Source: Pseudooceanicola spongiae
Lineage (GTDB): Bacteria; Pseudomonadota; Alphaproteobacteria; Rhodobacterales; Rhodobacteraceae
Length of the DNA: 64,000 nt
Direction of reading: 5' to 3'
NCBI RefSeq assembly: GCF_014899185.1
Contig: NZ_CP045201.1
Span: forward strand, 3,325,501-3,389,500
Position 1 is the first letter of the stretch, and each line of letters opens with the position of its first letter. The notes under the pieces were generated by a model. It searched no databases. It saw only the letters and a program-made list of their open reading frames with translations, and had not been told where the DNA came from. Positions 61,379 through 64,000 of the stretch are shown here, in pieces. A program made the position numbers and the translations under genes.

Positions 61379-62251
61379 TCAGACCACCCGCAGGCTGTAT
61401 CCGAAGGTCGCAGTTGCGTGAGGATTGAGCAGCAGGCTGTCCGGGCGGTCGGCGATTTCGGGGCCTGCGCCGGCGCGGGCGGCCATGCCGTGCCAGGGTT
61501 CGATGCACAGGAAGGGCGCGCCGGGTTTCGTCCAGATCCCGAGGTTGGGGGTGTTGTGGAAGGCGAAGTGCAGCGCGGGGGCGGCGCTGCCAGGGGCCGA
61601 ATAGATCAGCGCCTCCCCGGCGCCATCGGGGAAGATCAGCGCATCCCTGTCAAACAGGCCATGGTGCAGGGGCAGGATGCCGCCCGCGAAGGGCGAGGGC
61701 GCACGCTCGGGCATCAGATAGCCGTCCTGCAGGTGGGCGAGTGCGGGCTCTGCGCCATTGGCGAGGCGGATCTGGTGGCGGGCATCCCCCGCGCCGGGCA
61801 GTGGCCAGGCGAAGGCGGGGTGAAATCCGAGGCCGAAGGGCAGGACGCTGTCGCCGGTGTTCGTCACCTCGGCGCTGACGCTGAGGGTCGGGCCGCTGAG
61901 GCGATAGTGCAGCGTCAGGCGGAAGGCGCAGGGATAGGCGGCGCGGCTGTCGGCGCTGTCGCGGAGCACGTAGCTGCAGCTGTCCGGGGTGACCTCGGCG
62001 CGCTCAAACATGGCGTGCCGGGCAAAGCCATGCTGGCGCATCGGGGCCTCTTGCCCGTTGACGGCGATACGGTCATCGGGGCCGCGCCCGACGATGGGAA
62101 ACAGGATCGGCGCCCGCCCGCCCCAGAAGGCCGTGTCGCCGTGCCAGAGCAGCTCGTCCCCGGTCGCGGTGGTGATGCTCTGCAGTTCGGCCCCGAGATC
62201 GGAGAGGGTGACGGTGAGCTCAGGGCTGGAGATCGTGGTGGCGACGGGCAT
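61379..62251 (-). CDS. Aldose 1-epimerase family protein
   Basis: Galactose-mutarotase-fold protein of 290 residues in the LacX/YeaD-type branch. WGGRAPILFPIVGR near residue 45, QHGFARHAMFE with the catalytic His, GFHPAFAWPLP with a second His, and FLCIEPWHGM near residue 250 are the conserved blocks. It interconverts sugar anomers; the actual sugar is unknown. The ATG start is clear, shortly after a weak GGACC site. It is upstream of the NAD-dependent epimerase on the same strand, separated by a hairpin. Confidence 0.9.
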   Translation of the reverse strand: MPVATTISSPELTVTLSDLGAELQSITTATGDELLWHGDTAFWGGRAPILFPIVGRGPDDRIAVNGQEAPMRQHGFARHAMFERAEVTPDSCSYVLRDSADSRAAYPCAFRLTLHYRLSGPTLSVSAEVTNTGDSVLPFGLGFHPAFAWPLPGAGDARHQIRLANGAEPALAHLQDGYLMPERAPSPFAGGILPLHHGLFDRDALIFPDGAGEALIYSAPGSAAPALHFAFHNTPNLGIWTKPGAPFLCIEPWHGMAARAGAGPEIADRPDSLLLNPHATATFGYSLRVV

Positions 62252-62340
62252 GGCGCGGTCCTTGCTGCGAGGGGGTGTGCGCAGCGTTACGCAGGGCGCC
62301 GGGCAGGTGCAATGTGGCGCGGGCGCGCCTGGGGGGATTT

Positions 62341-62394
62341 CGGGCAGTTGGCGCTGCCCGAAGCCTCCGGCGGGGATATTTTCAACAGGGAAAC
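62341..62394 (+). repeat. Intergenic repeat element, copy R7 (tail type B)
   Basis: A single hairpin CGGGCAG-TTGGCG-CTGCCCG (62341-62360) is followed by AAGCCTCCGGCGG and the type B tail GGGGATATTTTC then AACAGGGAAACG (to 62394). The GCCTCCGGCGG spacer is shared with the copy at 40761-40800. It lies between the aldose epimerase start and the serB stop, on the strand opposite both genes. Confidence 0.75.
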
Positions 62395-62407
62395 GGGTCG
62401 GGCGTGC

Positions 62408-63283
62408 TCAGGCGGCGAAGTCGGCTTTGGCGTAGCCTTGCAGGTAGAGCAGGGCGGTGAGGTCGCCGAAGTTGATGCGCAGCTCGCACTCTGCCGCGAC
62501 GGAGGGTTTGGCGTGCAGGGCGACGCCGGAGCCTGCGCGCGTCAGCATGCCGAGGTCGTTGGCGCCGTCGCCGACGGCGAGCACGTCTGCGTCGCTCAGG
62601 CCCAGTCTGGCGGTGATGTGCTCAAGCGCCTCGACCTTGGCCTGGCGGCCCAGGATCGGGAGAGCGACCTCGCCCGAGAGGGTATCGCCGCTTGTGAGCA
62701 GGGTATTGGCGCGGTTTTCGTCAAAGCCGAGGATCGCGGCGATCCGGGCGGTGAAGGCGGTGAAGCCGCCCGAGACCAGAGCGCAATAGGCACCGTTGGC
62801 CTTCATCGTGGCCAGCAGGGCGGGGCCGCCGGGCATCAGGGTGATCCGCGTGTCGAGAACGTGGTCAATGACAGAGACGGGCAGGCCCTTGAGCAGCCCG
62901 ACGCGTTCGGTCAGGGCGCCGTTGAAGTCGAGCTCTCCGTTCATGGCGCGGGCGGTGATGTCCTTGACGCGGGGGCCGACGCCGGCCTCGTCTGCCAGCT
63001 CATCGATGCATTCCTGCTGGATCATGGTGCTGTCCATGTCCGCGAGGAGCATCTTCTTGCGGCGGCCCTCGGTCGGCTGGATGCAGAGGTCGATCTGCTG
63101 GGCTTGCAGGTCAGCCCAGACGTCGCGGAAGGTGTCCGGGAGGCTGGCGAGGGGGAATTCCGCAGCCTCGCCATCCGCGAGGACCCTGATCTCTCCACCG
63201 CCCCAGGCGTTGCGCAGGGCTGTGACCAGAGCTGTGTCGAGCGTTGGAGCAGTGGGGCTGGTGAACAGGGTGGCAGTGAACAT
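62408..63283 (-). CDS. serB: Phosphoserine phosphatase
   Basis: HAD-family enzyme of 291 residues that releases serine from phosphoserine, the last step of serine synthesis. The nucleophile motif is LLADMDSTMI near residue 92, the second motif is ALVSGGFTAFT, and the third is VGDGANDLGML. ECIDELAD follows the nucleophile as in SerB. AAAGGAGAG lies 6 nt before the ATG at 63283. The N-terminal 80 residues form a short extra domain, not a clear ACT domain. serA and serC are not in view. Confidence 0.95.
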   Translation of the reverse strand: MFTATLFTSPTAPTLDTALVTALRNAWGGGEIRVLADGEAAEFPLASLPDTFRDVWADLQAQQIDLCIQPTEGRRKKMLLADMDSTMIQQECIDELADEAGVGPRVKDITARAMNGELDFNGALTERVGLLKGLPVSVIDHVLDTRITLMPGGPALLATMKANGAYCALVSGGFTAFTARIAAILGFDENRANTLLTSGDTLSGEVALPILGRQAKVEALEHITARLGLSDADVLAVGDGANDLGMLTRAGSGVALHAKPSVAAECELRINFGDLTALLYLQGYAKADFAA

Positions 63284-63449
63284 CTCGATCTCTCCTTTGC
63301 GGGCCTTGGCTGCTTTTCTCATGCGGTGGGGCGAAGGGCCAGAGTCGAAAGTAGCGGGCTACCGGAGGTAGGGCACGGTGATTTCCCGGCTGGTCATGCA
63401 GGGCGCGTGCAGTTTAGGTTCGCGCAAATAATTTGAGCGGGACATCACC

Positions 63450-64000
63450 ATGCTAAGATCTGACATCAACGAATTTATCCGCGAGGGCGATGCCTTCTTC
63501 CGCCAGCACGGCTTTATCCTGCCGCCCTTTGCCTATTGGACGCCGCAGGAGATGCGCGAGCGCAAGGCCGAGGCGGGCCTTATCCTTGAAGGCGGGCTAG
63601 GCTGGGACGTCACGGATTATGGTGATGGCCATTATGACACTCTGGGGCTGTTTCTGTTCACGCTGCGCAACGGCAACGCGGGCGATCTGGGCAAAGCCAG
63701 GGGCGGGCGGGTCTATGCGGAAAAGCTGCTGATTTCAGCGCAGGATCAGATTTCGCCCATGCACCGGCATATCGTGAAGACCGAGGATATCATCAACCGG
63801 GGGGGTGCTGTTCTGGTGCTGGAGCTGTTCAAGGCCGCGCCGGATGGCAGTATCGACCGTGAGGCGGGTTTCGAGGTGATGACCGACGGCATCTGGCGCA
63901 AGATGACAGCGGGCGGTTTGCTGGCGCTGCACCCGGGCGAAAGTGTGACGCTCACTCCGGATATCTGGCACGCCTTCTGGGGTGACGGCGGACGGGTCTG
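63450..64000 (+). CDS. D-lyxose/D-mannose isomerase-like cupin protein (3' end outside window)
   Basis: Partial gene, 183 codons visible and still open at the window end. The reading frame starts at ATG 63450 with MLRSDINEFIREGDAFFRQH. The metal-binding cupin motif reads SPMHRHIVKTEDIINRGG, with two His and a Glu as in D-lyxose isomerases. GESVTLTPDIWHAFWG holds the third His. The visible length nearly fills the family size (about 225). It may supply a sugar isomerase step related to the epimerases nearby. The divergent gap from serB is 166 bp. Confidence 0.85.
   Translation, partial: MLRSDINEFIREGDAFFRQHGFILPPFAYWTPQEMRERKAEAGLILEGGLGWDVTDYGDGHYDTLGLFLFTLRNGNAGDLGKARGGRVYAEKLLISAQDQISPMHRHIVKTEDIINRGGAVLVLELFKAAPDGSIDREAGFEVMTDGIWRKMTAGGLLALHPGESVTLTPDIWHAFWGDGGRV

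Overview
The window is GC-rich, tightly packed chromosomal DNA whose gene content points to an alphaproteobacterium of the Rhodobacteraceae, Roseobacter group. The reasons are a petP-petR type MarR/response-regulator pair with overlapping ends, an ALDH16-type double aldehyde dehydrogenase behind deoC, a spermidine/putrescine uptake operon joined to a gamma-glutamylputrescine oxidase-like gene, an NDUFA9-like protein gene, a giant cyclic beta-glucan synthase and an xseB-ispA-dxs operon. I see no phage, transposase, integron, plasmid functions or CRISPR array. The species cannot be named from the sequence alone.

Layout. 1-8.5 kb: one gene for a 2,800-residue cyclic beta-1,2-glucan synthase. 8.6-10.9 kb: tRNA-Leu(CAG) with a clear promoter, an NDUFA9-like dehydrogenase and uppP. 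11-17.8 kb: glutamate synthase as gltD - GFA-family gene - gltB. 17.8-24.2 kb: mtgA, a glutathione S-transferase, queG, a secreted Gly/Ser-repeat protein, msrB-msrA and two HupE-like membrane proteins. 24.2-26.9 kb: matB and an EamA transporter. 27-35 kb: a polyamine locus, with a five-gene minus-strand operon (substrate-binding protein, ATPase, two permeases, FAD oxidase), a divergent GntR regulator and a polyamine-type aminotransferase. 35-40.8 kb: membrane LytTR regulator, small membrane protein, Tat-exported PhoD, ilvE and petPR. 40.9-47.7 kb: xseB-ispA-dxs, an ExoD-like gene, an NAD-binding epimerase, amn and HU. 47.8-52.5 kb: DMT transporter, CcdA plus thioredoxin, AEC transporter and aroC. 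52.6-56.7 kb: TPP riboswitch, thiBPQ and a DgoK-like C-terminal protein. 56.7-64 kb: deoC, ALDH16, sugar-type epimerases, serB and a D-lyxose-isomerase-like gene that runs off the window.

The most interesting signals lie between genes. (1) A roughly 51-bp element occurs three times. Each copy has four CGGTAT-like units at an exact 11-bp period, the fourth always CGGTGC, and each lies 3' of a gene in the sense direction. (2) A modular element of up to two hairpins plus a conserved tail has five clear copies (one a variant) and three partial ones. The second hairpin changes sequence but keeps its pairing, and the tail comes in two main types. (3) The 10-mer AATTTGATCA lies in both intergenic regions flanking the GntR gene; one copy sits exactly between a -35 and a -10 box of the aminotransferase promoter. 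(4) Two perfect, inverted DnaA boxes precede mtgA. Further oddities are a HupE-like gene whose signal peptide is recovered only with a CTG start coupled to the upstream stop, a kinase-domain remnant behind thiBPQ, and a terminator-like hairpin in an epimerase leader.

All calls come from reading the sequence. Family names rest on recognised motifs and remembered family features; no database search was possible.
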